Source: Symbiodinium sp. CCMP2592
Lineage: Eukaryota > Sar > Dinophyceae > Suessiales > Symbiodiniaceae
DNA: 64,000 bases
Direction: 5' to 3'
NCBI GenBank assembly: GCA_905221615.1
Contig: CAJNDT010002890.1
Span: 1,687,882 to 1,751,881 of the forward strand
Numbering within the stretch: position 1 is the first letter of the stretch; every line of letters starts with the position of its first letter. The position numbers and the translations under genes are program-made. The notes under the pieces are model-generated. The model did not search any database. It was given only the letters and a program-made list of their open reading frames with translations, and was not told where the DNA came from. Shown one piece after another: positions 21,604 through 30,490 of the stretch.

Positions 21604-21892
21604 GTGTGTATATACTATATGGGTACATGGAGCCTTAGGGCTAAAATGACCCTAGAATCCTGGGGTTCTTCTAGGGGGATCTATAAAGGTCCCTTTAAGG
21701 GGTCTATAGAGGGTTTAGGGTTGACGATGTAAATCCTGCCTTACTTTAAGGACCCTAAACCATGGGAATGATGGTATATTCCTGATTAAGGGTAATGTAG
21801 GATTTATATCATGAACCGTAAACCCCGTATAGATCCCTTAAAGGGCCCCTTAAAGGTACCCTTATGTAGGATTTATATCCTCAGCCGCAGTT
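21604..21892. mobile_element. Composite E-spacer-G module
   Basis: An E right end (ATGGGTACATGGAGCCTTAG) is followed by the spacer TAAAATGACCCTAGAATCCT, a full G element (21719-21820) and a second G-like end at 21855-21892. The same order, inverted, occurs at 35503-35819. Confidence 0.7.
21719..21820. mobile_element. Palindromic element, family G
   Basis: GGTTGACGATGTAAATCCTG faces AGGATTTATATCATGAACC. Centre: ATGGGAATGATGGTATATTC. Confidence 0.8.
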
Positions 21893-21975
21893 TGCAGTCT
21901 CGTTGTGTGGAGGCCCAGGGCTTTAAGGATTCAGATCGCGCAGCCTCGCAGCACCAGGCGCCTTGTTGAAGCCCT

Positions 21976-22105
21976 TGAGGGTTTAGGGTTTAGGGTTCAG
22001 GGTTTAGGGTTTAGGATTTAAGGGTTTAGGGTTCAGGGTTTAGGGTTTGGGGTTTAGGGTTTAGGGTTCAGGGTTTAGGGTTTTGCCAAAATCCCTAAAC
22101 CCGAA
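21976..22105. repeat. TTTAGGG array
   Basis: GGGTTTAGGGTTCAGGG units, ending in reverse-orientation CCCTAAACCC near 22090. Confidence 0.9.
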
Positions 22106-22390
22106 AAGTGGCAAGACGGCTTCGGCCAAGGCTTCGTACCTCAGAAGCCCTAGAGCCCTAAACCCCACAAGTCCTTTAAGCCCATGGGATAAAATCAATG
22201 CAGTTTTAAAGCCAACGATCTCAACGTATCTCAACCGCCACCCCCCCCTCCCCGCAATATACAATATAGAAGAATGAATCAGGGGTACATAATACGTCGT
22301 TAGTACATAGCAATACGAATGCCATTCCTCAGGGCTCCGGTTGCGAGTCCGACTATGCCATGATATACAACAAAACCCTTTTCTGGTAAT

Positions 22391-22497
22391 TAAAGGGAAC
22401 TCCAGAAAGTTGGAATATGGGTTCAGGGTAAGATACCCTATAATTTACCATAAAGGAGTTACGATAATGATATTCCAACTTTCTGGCTTCTACTGTA
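22391..22497. mobile_element. Palindromic element, family F
   Basis: CCAGAAAGTTGGAATATG faces ATATTCCAACTTTCTGG. The right end is GGCTTCTACTGTA; the left end is AAAGGGAACT. The copy at 54804 has the same asymmetric ends in reverse. Confidence 0.85.
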
Positions 22498-22547
22498 AAG
22501 CTTCTATTTTATATGACATTGTAGGAGAGGAGAGGCTGTGCCCAGTC

Positions 22548-22610
22548 ATGGCCTCACTTACTGTGCGCATTGCGTTATTGAGCGGCGAAGAGCATGGCAT
22601 CTTGGCTTCA
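22548..22610 (+). CDS. Candidate first exon, ubiquitin-like leader
   Basis: ATG at 22548 opens a frame reading MASLTVRIALLSGEEHGILA. The V-R-I-A-L-L-S-G string resembles the ubiquitin-like N-termini (xVRVALLSGR) that often precede RCC1-like or ankyrin repeats in dinoflagellate proteins, as I recall the families. The frame soon runs into telomere-like DNA and a family K palindrome. It might be the 5' exon of the gene at 25-28 kb, or an orphan piece. Confidence 0.3.
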
Positions 22611-22626
22611 GGGTTTAGAGATGTGT

Positions 22627-22724
22627 GTGGTTGTCAAAGTTATGGTCCCTTTTTGGGTGCCCTACATATTAGGTGCCGTACTATATTAGGAACCCAAAAA
22701 GGGTCCATCATTTTGACAACCACC
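22627..22724. mobile_element. Palindromic element, family K
   Basis: GGTTGTCAAAGTTATGGTCC faces GGTCCATCATTTTGACAACC around CTTTTTGGGT and ACCCAAAAAG. Confidence 0.85.
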
Positions 22725-22782
22725 CATGTGTGTTTCCCGTGAAGATACCCTCGGGGCCGAAATACCTACGGTATTGGTACTT

Positions 22783-22917
22783 ACTTGGAGGGTCGGGGGA
22801 CTTAGTAGGTAGTTAATAAGTAGAGTTATAAGTACCCTAAAAGGTATCCTAATTGGGGTTATGGTACTTATAACTCTCTAAAGCAACTAGTTACTAAGTC
22901 CTCCGATCCTCCAAGTA
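22783..22917. mobile_element. Palindromic element, family B
   Basis: ACTTGGAGGGTCGGGGGACT faces AGTCCTCCGATCCTCCAAGT. Both arms are complete. Confidence 0.85.
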
Positions 22918-23306
22918 AGGTGCTTCGGGTTAGGGGCCTACACCTTGAGCCCTAAACCCTGAACTCTTTGTGGTGTTCATATGGAAGCCTCAAAAGTTGC
23001 GTTCCTTAGTTTAGGCATACTATTTAATACCCCCCCCAAGCGTGTTCTAATTATTCAGCCCACTATATGCCCAAAGGGTCCCAGGTGCAGCCACGGGGGA
23101 GACTTTCCCAAGTCATAGTAGTAACTCCTACTATAGAGGTCCTACGTGCGACTATTTAGGTACTTGGTCGGATGACAGCCCCAAACGCTAAACTCTACAT
23201 GCTCTAAACCCTAAAGCCTAAATGCCCGAAACTTAACCCTAAAACCTAAAGCCTAAACCTTAAACCCTAAATGTTCAGGTCTTCAGAGTGAGCGGGTTTG
23301 GTTCTT

Positions 23307-23416
23307 CCCCCAACGGTCCAAAGGACCCAATAATCAGGTATTCGGTTTTCGGATATTAGATATGTAGGTTAGCATTTTGGAGAGTATATGATTATCAGGT
23401 ACTTGGACCCTTGGGG
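23307..23416. mobile_element. Palindromic element, family L
   Basis: AACGGTCCAAAGGACCCAAT faces ATCAGGTACTTGGACCCTTG. It is in the opposite orientation to the copies at 20534 and 25627. Confidence 0.7.
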
Positions 23417-23596
23417 TTCCGTTTCAGCTTTCGCTTTTGGCTGGTGCCTGGAGAGGGTACTTCAGGGTGGACTGGGGACCTGGTACGGAGTATTAAGGTT
23501 GAGGATTTTTGGGGTTTAGGGTTTAGGGCTTTTTGGGGTTTCGGGTTTAGGGTTTAGGATTTTTGCGGGCTTGCGATACTTTGTCTTGTCTCCGGC

Positions 23597-23642
23597 TTTT
23601 TGGACGAGGTTTCTTTGCACATCAACAGTATGAGGGTGGCAG
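23597..23642 (+). CDS. Candidate end of ubiquitin-like leader
   Basis: One frame reads FLDEVSLHINSMRVAG. The pattern D-x-x-S-L-H-I-N-x-x-R-V is like the end of the ubiquitin-like leader (DxLTLHVNRV) seen in front of RCC1-like repeats. It lies on the same strand as the gene downstream. The match is short, so it is only a suggestion. Confidence 0.2.
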
Positions 23643-23711
23643 GAAGATTGGCTCTGAACACTTCATGGGAGCCTGTTAACATGTATCCTCAGGCAACCTG
23701 CCCCGCATTGA

Positions 23712-23801
23712 TGGATTCTGCGCGTGGCCACCCGAGGTATCACTGTGCCAATCCATGCTACTGTCGCTGACCTTCGGGCGACCGCGGAAATGGAGATGTA
23801 A
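23712..23801 (+). CDS. Coding-like island, VADLRATAEMEM
   Basis: A 29-codon frame reads LRVATRGITVPIHATVADL and ends RATAEMEM before TAA. The string TVADLRATAE is reminiscent of a ubiquitin-like helix 1 (TVADLKAAAE). Thirty codons can stay open by chance, so support is weak. Confidence 0.15.
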   Translation, partial: WILRVATRGITVPIHATVADLRATAEMEM

Positions 23802-23831
23802 CTGGGCTCTGGAGCTTTTAACAGTACTCCC

Positions 23832-23939
23832 AAAGGCTCCATCTACCCATATAGTAGGTACTTAGGCCTGAAAAAATACCCATACAGGGATCCCTTCAAG
23901 GCCTAAGTACCTACTATATGGTTATATGGAGTCTCAGGG
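23832..23939. mobile_element. Palindromic element, family E
   Basis: AAAGGCTCCATCTACCCATA faces TATATGGAGTCTCAGGG; the core has AAGGCCTAAGTACCTACTAT. Confidence 0.7.
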
Positions 23940-23983
23940 ACTTGCACCCGTAGGAGAACGTTAAACTTCGTGGGGCTCCTCGG

Positions 23984-24036
23984 GTTTTGGGTTTAGGGTT
24001 TAGGGTTTAGGGTTTAGGGTTTAGGGTTTAGGGTTT
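23984..24036. repeat. TTTAGGG array, perfect
   Basis: Seven nearly perfect TTTAGGG units, one of the least decayed runs in the window. Confidence 0.9.
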
Positions 24037-24484
24037 AACCATCGAGTATGAACTGCGCTGGCCTCGTTTTTGAATTAGCATGGGCAGTATGTAGGATCAG
24101 TCGTTTGGGTTTTGAAAGGTTTCGGGTTTATGTTGTGTTCTTGGAGGTCTGGGTTCCGAATGCGGCTAGGTAAAACCCCTGAACCCTGCGTTTTAAGTAG
24201 TGTTTAGTAAACCCCAAACCTTTCAGCCCCGAATCTATCATGAGTGTTTGCCTAGGGTTCTAGTGCACCTCATATGCCGTAGCGACCCTGCAAGAGCTTA
24301 TTCTACCTGGTGTTTGTTGGCAGCACAAGCTACTTTAAGAGTGCAAGACCTGCTATTGCCCACTGTTTTCCATTTGAGTTCCTGTAAAACTAAATCCTAA
24401 ACTGTCAGGATTGCACGGTGCGAGTTTCAAGCAATTTGGGATACGACCTAGACCCTTAGTAGAGTCCTTTGTTAGAAGGACCCC

Positions 24485-24608
24485 TGCGTTGCTGAAGCTG
24501 CACAACTTTCTTTCCACATGCGAGGCGCAGAAGTCTTGGTAAGCTGATATCTGCCAGCGGCACCGTCTTGCTGGCTTCTTGTCACAGTCAGCACACGGAC
24601 ACACCAAA
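24485..24608 (-). CDS. Cys/His-rich coding-like exon
   Basis: The minus-strand frame contains CPCADCDKKPARRC and FCASHVERKLC, a spacing of Cys and His that could bind zinc. No named zinc-finger class fits exactly. It lies just upstream of the RCC1-like locus on the opposite strand. Confidence 0.25.
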
Positions 24609-25095
24609 ACGGGGATGGTTCAAGTGAAAGGGTTTGTTCCGGAAACACTAGAAGCCTCAAACCCTAAATCCCAAATCCCAAGTTCGCAACACCTAAATCC
24701 TCAAGCGTTGTGGAAGTTTCACCGTTCAGGATTCAGGGTTCGTGAGTTTCGGGATCATGGGTTTAAGGTTCAGTAGTTCAGGGTTCAGGGTTTTAGGTTT
24801 GGAGAGTTTAGGCACTTGTGTTAGCTTGTGTTGCCTATGAGCTGCGCGACTAAGGCTTCAAGCACACTCGCGCAGGAAGACGTCAAGGATGGTGGCTCTA
24901 CGGCTCTTGTGGACCTTGTTGCTTTTTGTTGTTTTGTTTTTTTCCACCAGCTTGTGGTTTCTCTTTTTTATGATTCTTCACAAACAGGTAGTGTTTGGTA
25001 TTGCTTACCTTCTACGGAGTGAAGGTGAAGCTGCCCGCCTCAAACACCTGAGTAGCTTGATGGAGTGGGTGCCTTCCTCAAGTTTTTTTTCTGAG

Positions 25096-25178
25096 GTGAT
25101 GTCATCACTGCAGTTTTCCAAGACGTGACTGTTGCAGCAGCCACCAGCGCATTTGCCGTGATCCGCTCAGATGGCACA
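25096..25178 (+). CDS. RCC1-like gene, exon with repeat half SAFAVIRSDGT
   Basis: A pyrimidine-rich run and AG at 25094-25095 precede the exon. It reads GDVITAVFQDV...TSAFAVIRSDGT, the second half of one repeat and the first half of the next. It ends after ACA in phase 0, followed by a GC donor at 25179. The repeat unit is cut in its middle and completed by VVAWG at 25542. Confidence 0.6.
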
Positions 25179-27907
25179 GCTCCTCGAACGAGCTCCCATC
25201 GAGTTTTCTGTTCTTTTGCCATCTATGGACCGGGTGCAGGCTACAAAATCCTAAACCCTAAGCCCTACACCCTAAACCCCAAATCCCCACCCGAAGCACC
25301 CCCAAACCCCAAAATCCTAAACTCTAAGCCCTGATTCAACCCTAAACCCCAAATCCCCACCCAAAGCCCAAACCACCGAAGCCCTAAAACTCAACCTAAA
25401 ATCCGAAACCCCACTTGGATTGAAGGGTCTTTGTTCCTTAATGTTGCTCAGCGTTCTTCTGGTTGGCTCTTAGGACTTGAACTTTTTGGGTTTCTATGCG
25501 AACCATAATAAGGATTTGGAGGGGTTCAGAAATCGGCCAAGGTTGTTGCCTGGGGAAACCGGCTCTGTGGCGGAGACTGCAGTGCAGTTCAGGAACAGCT
25601 GCAGCATGTGCAGCCCGGTAATTAGACCCCAAGGGTCCAAGTACCTAATAATCATATACTCTCTCCAAAATCCTAACCTACGTAACTAATATCCTAACAC
25701 CGAGTACCTGATTATTGGGTCCGTTGGACCCTTGGGGAGACCACGCATTGAGCATTGACTTTGCGGGGTCTTTGGGGCACAGGAGGTTCGAGTTTGCTAT
25801 AGAGGCCTTAATAGTTACCTATGCTATTGTGGGGGTCCCTCATACTACAGCTATAGTATCACACACCCCCCCCAAAAAAAAAAAAAGCACTTTTCCAATT
25901 ATTACCTATTAAGGCTCCTATATTATGTACTTGGTGATTGGGATTCGGGTCTGTCGAACTTCCCTTTGCGCACTCCAGACTCCAGACGTTAACCGTCGGA
26001 AGATGCTACATGCACACCATCGTTCTAGAACAAGACCTCGAGCTGTCATCATGGATGGTTTCAGCACGCCGTTCCATCATGGTTGTAACCTATTCCCCAG
26101 ATCATCCGAGTCTGACCGTTGTTTGAACACTGGGTGGGATGTGAGTCGGCTTCTGATTGTTGTGGCCCGTGCTCCCTAATCTTGAGTTTCTTCCGGGCCC
26201 ACCCCCCATATCACAGATTCGATGGAATAAGGCAATCCATTCAAGCAACATGGGGTGCCTTCGCAGCTCTTCGCACTGATGGTTCAGTCGTGACCTGGGG
26301 CGATCCTGGCGGTGGGGGCGACAGCTCTTCCGTGCAAAGCCAGCTCTGTAATGTTTGCCAAGTTCAATCCACCGGGTTGGCTTTTGCTGCCATCACGGCG
26401 GACGGAGATGTAGTGACTTGGGGTTCTCAGCTTCATGGTGGTGACTGCAGTGCGGTGCGTGATCAGCTCTATAGCGTGCAACAAATCCAATCCAATAGCA
26501 TGGCTTTTGCTGCTCTTCGTGCAGACGGATCTGTTGTGACCTGGGGCGAGGGGGCACGTGGCATTGATAGCCCTGCTGTTCGTGATGAGCTGCAAGAAGG
26601 AGTTCTGAATATCTACTCCCAGTACTTCATAGGCCCCCTTGCACATGAGTTTGGAAGGGTTCTGGGCTTGGAGGGGTTCGGGTTTGGGATACTTGAGTGT
26701 AGTCTGTTTGGTTTGAACGTCTTGTGTCCATAACACGAGTCGAACTGAAGGTTTTGGCCATGAAACGAACAACCAAGGCTTTGCTGCTATCAAAGCAGGT
26801 GGTCGGATTGTTTTCTGGGGTGGTGGCTATGGTTCTCCGCGAGGCGTTATCCACTCGGGGCTTGACGACATCGCGCATCTCCAAGTTTCTTGGCGACCAA
26901 CCAGCACCAGATTTTTGGTTTACATGTTTTTAGTTTTGACTTGCAGCTGGTTGGAATTGGGGGTCACTGCAACACGCTAGCTTATCAGAGCGACGATCCA
27001 TGATGGAAACCGGCCACTGCTACATCCGTAGGAGGTTGTTGTCAGTTCTACGTATATCATAGGCATTAGACCCCAGTCATCGGTACGCCCTCCAACCTAA
27101 AACCGTGAACGCTAAACTTGCCCTAGACCCCAATCCCAAAAAACCCGCACCTTAAGCCTGAGCCAACTTCAGTTCAAAGACCGGAAGCTCAAAACTGTGT
27201 TCCTTGAGGTTCTTGGGGGACGGTGGGCTGCTGCTTCGGAGGATGGAAACTTGGCACTCAGCTTTGCATCCATCCGCGGTGACAGGAGCTTGCTGGTTCC
27301 GGAATGCGCAGGCAGCCTGGCACGTTGCCCACCGGATTGCCTCGCAATACTTCAGAAAGATGGAACGGTGCAGTTCTGGGGGCACTGTGCCCCGACCTGG
27401 CTTCAGAAAGAACTGAGCAATGTTGTGCGACTTCGGATGGCCGGTGGACGTGGTGCAGCGCTCCGATCAGATGGGTCAGTTGTGTTGTGGGAAAACACGG
27501 CGCGTGGTGCGAAGCCTTTTTCCTCTGCGCTCGTGCACAGCCAGCTAGCGGAAGTCAAGGACATACAAGCAAACTTGTTCGCTTTTGCCGCTCTTCGACG
27601 AGATGGGTCTGTTGTTACTTGGGGAGAAGGCAGATGCGGAGGCAACAGTGCCGCGGTGCAAATGCATTTGAAGGATGTCATTAGCATCCAAGCGAGCAGC
27701 TCTGCCTTTGCTGCGATTCGTCGTGATGGATCCGTGGTGTCCTGGGGTGACCCAGACAATGGGGGTGACAGCAGTCTGGTGCAAGAACAGCTGGGCCGTC
27801 GAGTTACCCACAACAAGCAGGCGGCTCTTCGGGCAAAGAAATCTGGTCCTCACGCCGTCAAGTCCCAAGTGTTGAAGAAGCCTTCGAAGAAGTATTCGAA
27901 GAAGTAG
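25096..27907 (+). CDS. RCC1-like repeat protein gene, five exons
   Basis: The proposed exons are 25096-25178, 25542-25612, 26232-26599, 26751-26884 and 27173-27907. They join in frame: phases 0, 2, 1 and 0 at the four junctions all agree. The product carries at least eight degenerate RCC1-like repeats with the core AFAALRxDGSVVTWG followed by GGDSSxVQxQLxxVQxIQ. Such repeats fold as blades of a seven-bladed propeller in RCC1, HERC and UVR8 proteins and usually mediate binding; no HECT or other catalytic domain is visible. The C-terminus is a lysine-rich tail ending at TAG 27905-27907. Introns 1 and 2 use GC donors, intron 3 a GA donor and intron 4 GT, all with AG acceptors, as is common in dinoflagellates. 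Intron 2 holds two palindromic elements. The 5' end is unclear: the first exon begins inside a repeat, so earlier exons are missing or lie upstream (see 22548 and 23597). The family call is firm; the exact function is unknown. Confidence 0.85.
25542..25612 (+). CDS. RCC1-like gene, exon VVAWGNRLCGGDCSAVQEQL
   Basis: This 71-base exon follows AG at 25540-25541. It supplies the rest of the split repeat, VVAWG then GGDCSAVQEQLQHVQ. It ends two bases into a CAG codon, before a GC donor at 25613. The missing G is the first base of the next exon, which gives a seamless HVQQSIQAT. Confidence 0.7.
25627..25737. mobile_element. Palindromic element, family L, in an intron
   Basis: CCCCAAGGGTCCAAGTACCT faces GGGTCCGTTGGACCCTTGGG. 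It starts 14 bases after the GC donor of intron 2 of the RCC1-like gene. Confidence 0.8.
25800..25925. mobile_element. Palindromic element, family I, in an intron
   Basis: GGCCTTAATAGTTACCTATG faces TTATTACCTATTAAGGCTCC. Runs of C and A (25866-25885) interrupt the right side. It is in the same intron as the element at 25627. Confidence 0.7.
26232..26599 (+). CDS. RCC1-like gene, central exon with three repeats
   Basis: The exon begins after AG at 26230-26231 with IQATWGAFAALRTDG. It contains three GSVVTWG/GDVVTWG cores spaced about 50 residues apart and ends in AVRDELQE plus one base before a GA donor at 26600. The open frame runs upstream to 26119, but that part does not match the repeat and is probably intron. 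Confidence 0.85.
26751..26884 (+). CDS. RCC1-like gene, exon GFAAIKAGGRIVFWG
   Basis: The frame differs from the preceding exon, so an intron (26600-26750) is required. The exon encodes NNQGFAAIKAGGRIVFWG and LDDIAHLQ, a clear repeat unit. It ends after CAA in phase 0 with a GT donor at 26885. Confidence 0.7.
27173..27907 (+). CDS. RCC1-like gene, last exon
   Basis: Preceded by AG at 27171-27172, the exon starts FKDRKLKTVFLEVL and has four repeat cores: GTVQFWG, GSVVLWE, GSVVTWG and GSVVSWG. A basic tail ends SKKYSKK before TAG. It is 245 codons including the stop. The first two cores are more diverged than the last two. Confidence 0.85.
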   Translation, partial: FKDRKLKTVFLEVLGGRWAAASEDGNLALSFASIRGDRSLLVPECAGSLARCPPDCLAILQKDGTVQFWGHCAPTWLQKELSNVVRLRMAGGRGAALRSDGSVVLWENTARGAKPFSSALVHSQLAEVKDIQANLFAFAALRRDGSVVTWGEGRCGGNSAAVQMHLKDVISIQASSSAFAAIRRDGSVVSWGDPDNGGDSSLVQEQLGRRVTHNKQAALRAKKSGPHAVKSQVLKKPSKKYSKK

Positions 27908-28117
27908 AGGTGGCAGCATGTGAACTTGGTCAGACGGAGTGATCCAAAGCAAGAAGACATGACATGGATTTAGAAATATCTTACGCCAAGTCAAATTCCA
28001 ACGCCTCAAAAAAGATTCCACGTGCCTTGACGGACCCCTGGACCCCTGAACCCATAAACCCTATATCCTGAAGCTTTCAACCCGAAGACCTGTTGAATCC
28101 TAAGTACGTACTATTTA

Positions 28118-28262
28118 GGACCATACTTGGAGTGTCGGCGACTTGGTAAGTAGTTGTTTTAGACGTTTTAAGCACGGTTTAGGGGTTAAGGGTTTAGGGT
28201 TATCGTAACCCTATTTGGGACCCCTTTGGGTCTTCAAGTCTACTTATTTGTGTCCCCGACCC
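28118..28262. repeat. Decayed family B-like palindrome
   Basis: Starts ACTTGGAGTGTCGGCGACTT and ends near TGTCCCCGACCCTCC; the interior is telomere-like. Confidence 0.4.
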
Positions 28263-28266
28263 TCCT

Positions 28267-28368
28267 ACTGTTGATGATATAAATCCTGCGTTACCTTACG
28301 GACCCTAAACTATGGGAACAATGGTATATTCCCTATTATGGGTACTGCAGGATGTATATCATCAACCC
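28267..28368. mobile_element. Palindromic element, family G
   Basis: CTGTTGATGATATAAATCCT faces AGGATGTATATCATCAAC. A partial second G-like end follows (to about 28460), as in the composite at 21604. Confidence 0.8.
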
Positions 28369-29022
28369 TAAACCTTAAACCCCTTATAGATTCCTTAAAA
28401 GGAAGCCCTTAAAGGTACCCTTATGGACCCCTTTGGATTTGTATTTCATCAACCGTAGTAATGCTCTATGAACGGGGTATGCTTCGGTGCAAACGCCAAG
28501 GGCGCCAAGCTCTAAACCAGTTCAGACAAGAAGTCTCCATTGGGGTTTGGGGTTTAGGGTTCAGGGTTTAGGGGTTTTGGGGTTTGGGGTTTGGGGTTCA
28601 GGGGGTTTAGGGTTTAGGTGTTTTGGGGTTTGGGGTTTAGGGTCCACGGGTTTGGAGGTTTAGGGCTTAGAGTCTTAGGGGTTCAGGGGTTGAGGGTTTG
28701 GGGCAGTGCTTATGGTAACCCTTCTAGCAGTTCTTGCAGTAACTCGTGGTGTAAAGTTGAGAGTGAGTTTGCAGCTGAGGGTTTTGCAGGTTCAAGGTTT
28801 GGATATGTTTAGACTTTGAGCGTTGAAATTAGAAGAGTTTCTGCACATATGTACATATATATATATATATATAAATATCATATAGTGCTTGCGGACAGTT
28901 TCAGTGTGCACTCCGGCCGTGAAGCAGACAGCGGAAGCATCAAGCACAATAAGTGACAATAAGCATTAACACTAAAAGGTCCCACAACTATGAACCCTCG
29001 CGTAACAGTTCGAGAGTGTAAC

Positions 29023-29126
29023 TAAGGGGCCTAAATAATTACCTATACTATTTTGAGGGTTCCTTATTATAGTTATGGTATAACGGCGCTCAAAACACTA
29101 TTCTAATTACTAAGCCTCCTATATTA
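29023..29126. mobile_element. Palindromic element, family I
   Basis: AGGGGCCTAAATAATTACC faces TAATTACTAAGCCTCCTATA. Confidence 0.7.
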
Positions 29127-29254
29127 GAGCCCTAACCAAAATATGTCATCCCACAAGAGCCTTTATCCCTGGCCGTTATGAGTTTTCGACGAGACACTGT
29201 AAATGGGATCGCTGTGCGCTGACCTTATAAGTTACAGCTTGATACAGGTTCAGC

Positions 29255-29361
29255 TACTGTTGATGATATAAATCCTGCATTACCTTAAAATGATCCTAAA
29301 CTATGGGAATCATGGTAGATTCCTTATTATTGGCCATGCATGATTTATATCATCAACCGTA
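29255..29361. mobile_element. Palindromic element, family G
   Basis: TGTTGATGATATAAATCCTG faces ATGATTTATATCATCAACCG. It lies only 180 bp from the G copy at 29437. Confidence 0.8.
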
Positions 29362-29420
29362 ACACTCCCAGTCCGAAATCTCACGTCTTACTGTAGGTCC
29401 TTGATCTGGGCTTCGAGACG

Positions 29421-29618
29421 CTACCCATAGGCTCCATATTGTTGATGATATAAATCCCGCATTACCTTAAGGACCCTAAACTATGGGAATTGTGGTATAT
29501 TCCTTATTATGGGTAGTGCTGGATTTATCTCATCAACCGTAGTAGTTCCTTTTGGGGATTACCTTATAGGATCCTGAATATGAACCACCAAAAGAAACTA
29601 CAATGGAGCCCATGGATA
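29421..29618. mobile_element. Palindromic element, family H, interrupted by family G
   Basis: The left end CTACCCATAGGCTCCAT is separated by a G element (29437-29543) from the rest, GTAGTTCCTTTTGGGGATTA to ATGGAGCCCATGG. Confidence 0.75.
29437..29543. mobile_element. Palindromic element, family G, nested in H
   Basis: TGTTGATGATATAAATCCCG faces GGATTTATCTCATCAACCG. Its position inside an H arm makes it the younger insertion. Confidence 0.75.
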
Positions 29619-29680
29619 AATGGATTTCTGTGGTCTTGCTAAGGACTTGGAAAGCAGGACTTCTCGACAGACAAATACAA

Positions 29681-29782
29681 AGGGGAGTTTCTGAAAATTG
29701 ACCTTAACTTTATACCCTAAAAAGTAGGATCCTTGATATAAGGACCTCCAAAACAAGGTACCCGTAATTGTCGGAAGCTCCG
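29681..29782. mobile_element. Palindromic element, family C
   Basis: GGGGAGTTTCTGAAAATTG faces TAATTGTCGGAAGCTCCGG; core AGTAGGATCCTTGATATAAG. Confidence 0.7.
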
Positions 29783-30369
29783 GAAAGAGCCGGTCAGAGA
29801 GCCCAGAGTTCGAGGGCAGGGTCACGGTAGAGAACTGCAGATGTTTGACCTGCAGATATACTGCAGCTCATATTGCACGAAGTTCCTTCACAAGGGGTTT
29901 TGGGGGGTTCCCACATCGCTTCAGATTGTAGGGCTTCAGAGTTTATGGGGATCAGGACATAGGCAATCTAGGCATTGGAATTTGCTGCTAAAAAGCACCT
30001 ATGAGAACTGGTTCGTTGCGATGAGCTGGCCATAAATGGAATGACAGTTTGCAGTCGAAAACTCCCCAGGTGCGAGAACTCCTGATCCATGTGACCACGT
30101 AACCCTAAACCCTAAGCCGTGGTTTTGGGTGCTAGAGGGTTTTATTACAGGGTTGAAGCATGGGCACTGAAGCCTAAACCTGTCAACTCTCAAGCTTGAT
30201 GCCCTAAACGCTGTTTAGGGTATGTAGGGCTCAGGGCCCTAGATCCTAAGCCCCCTTAAAGCCCTCAGTCCCCAATTTCCGGACCCTGAACCCTGGAGCC
30301 CTAAACCCAACTAGGGGTACCTTATTTTGGGGTCCTACTATTTTGGTACTATATTTCGAGGATGCTTAT

Positions 30370-30490
30370 GTGGGAGTTGCCGAAGATTAGGAGTACTTGT
30401 TTTAATTGGGGTCCATAAAAACAAGGATCCGACTACTTAGGGTACTATATTATATTAGGGTTTAGGGTCCCCTATTTCCGGAAACTCCCA
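30370..30490. mobile_element. Palindromic element, family C
   Basis: TGGGAGTTGCCGAAGATTAG faces CCTATTTCCGGAAACTCCCA. Confidence 0.8.

Noticed and set aside
24889..25128. Hydrophobic 79-codon ORF as a membrane protein
   Set aside because: The hydrophobic part comes from a T-rich tract that looks like an intron polypyrimidine region, and the frame ends inside the RCC1-like exon in a different register.
26119..26231. N-terminal extension of the RCC1-like exon
   Set aside because: The frame is open, but the residues do not fit the repeat and the acceptor at 26230-26231 joins exons in phase.
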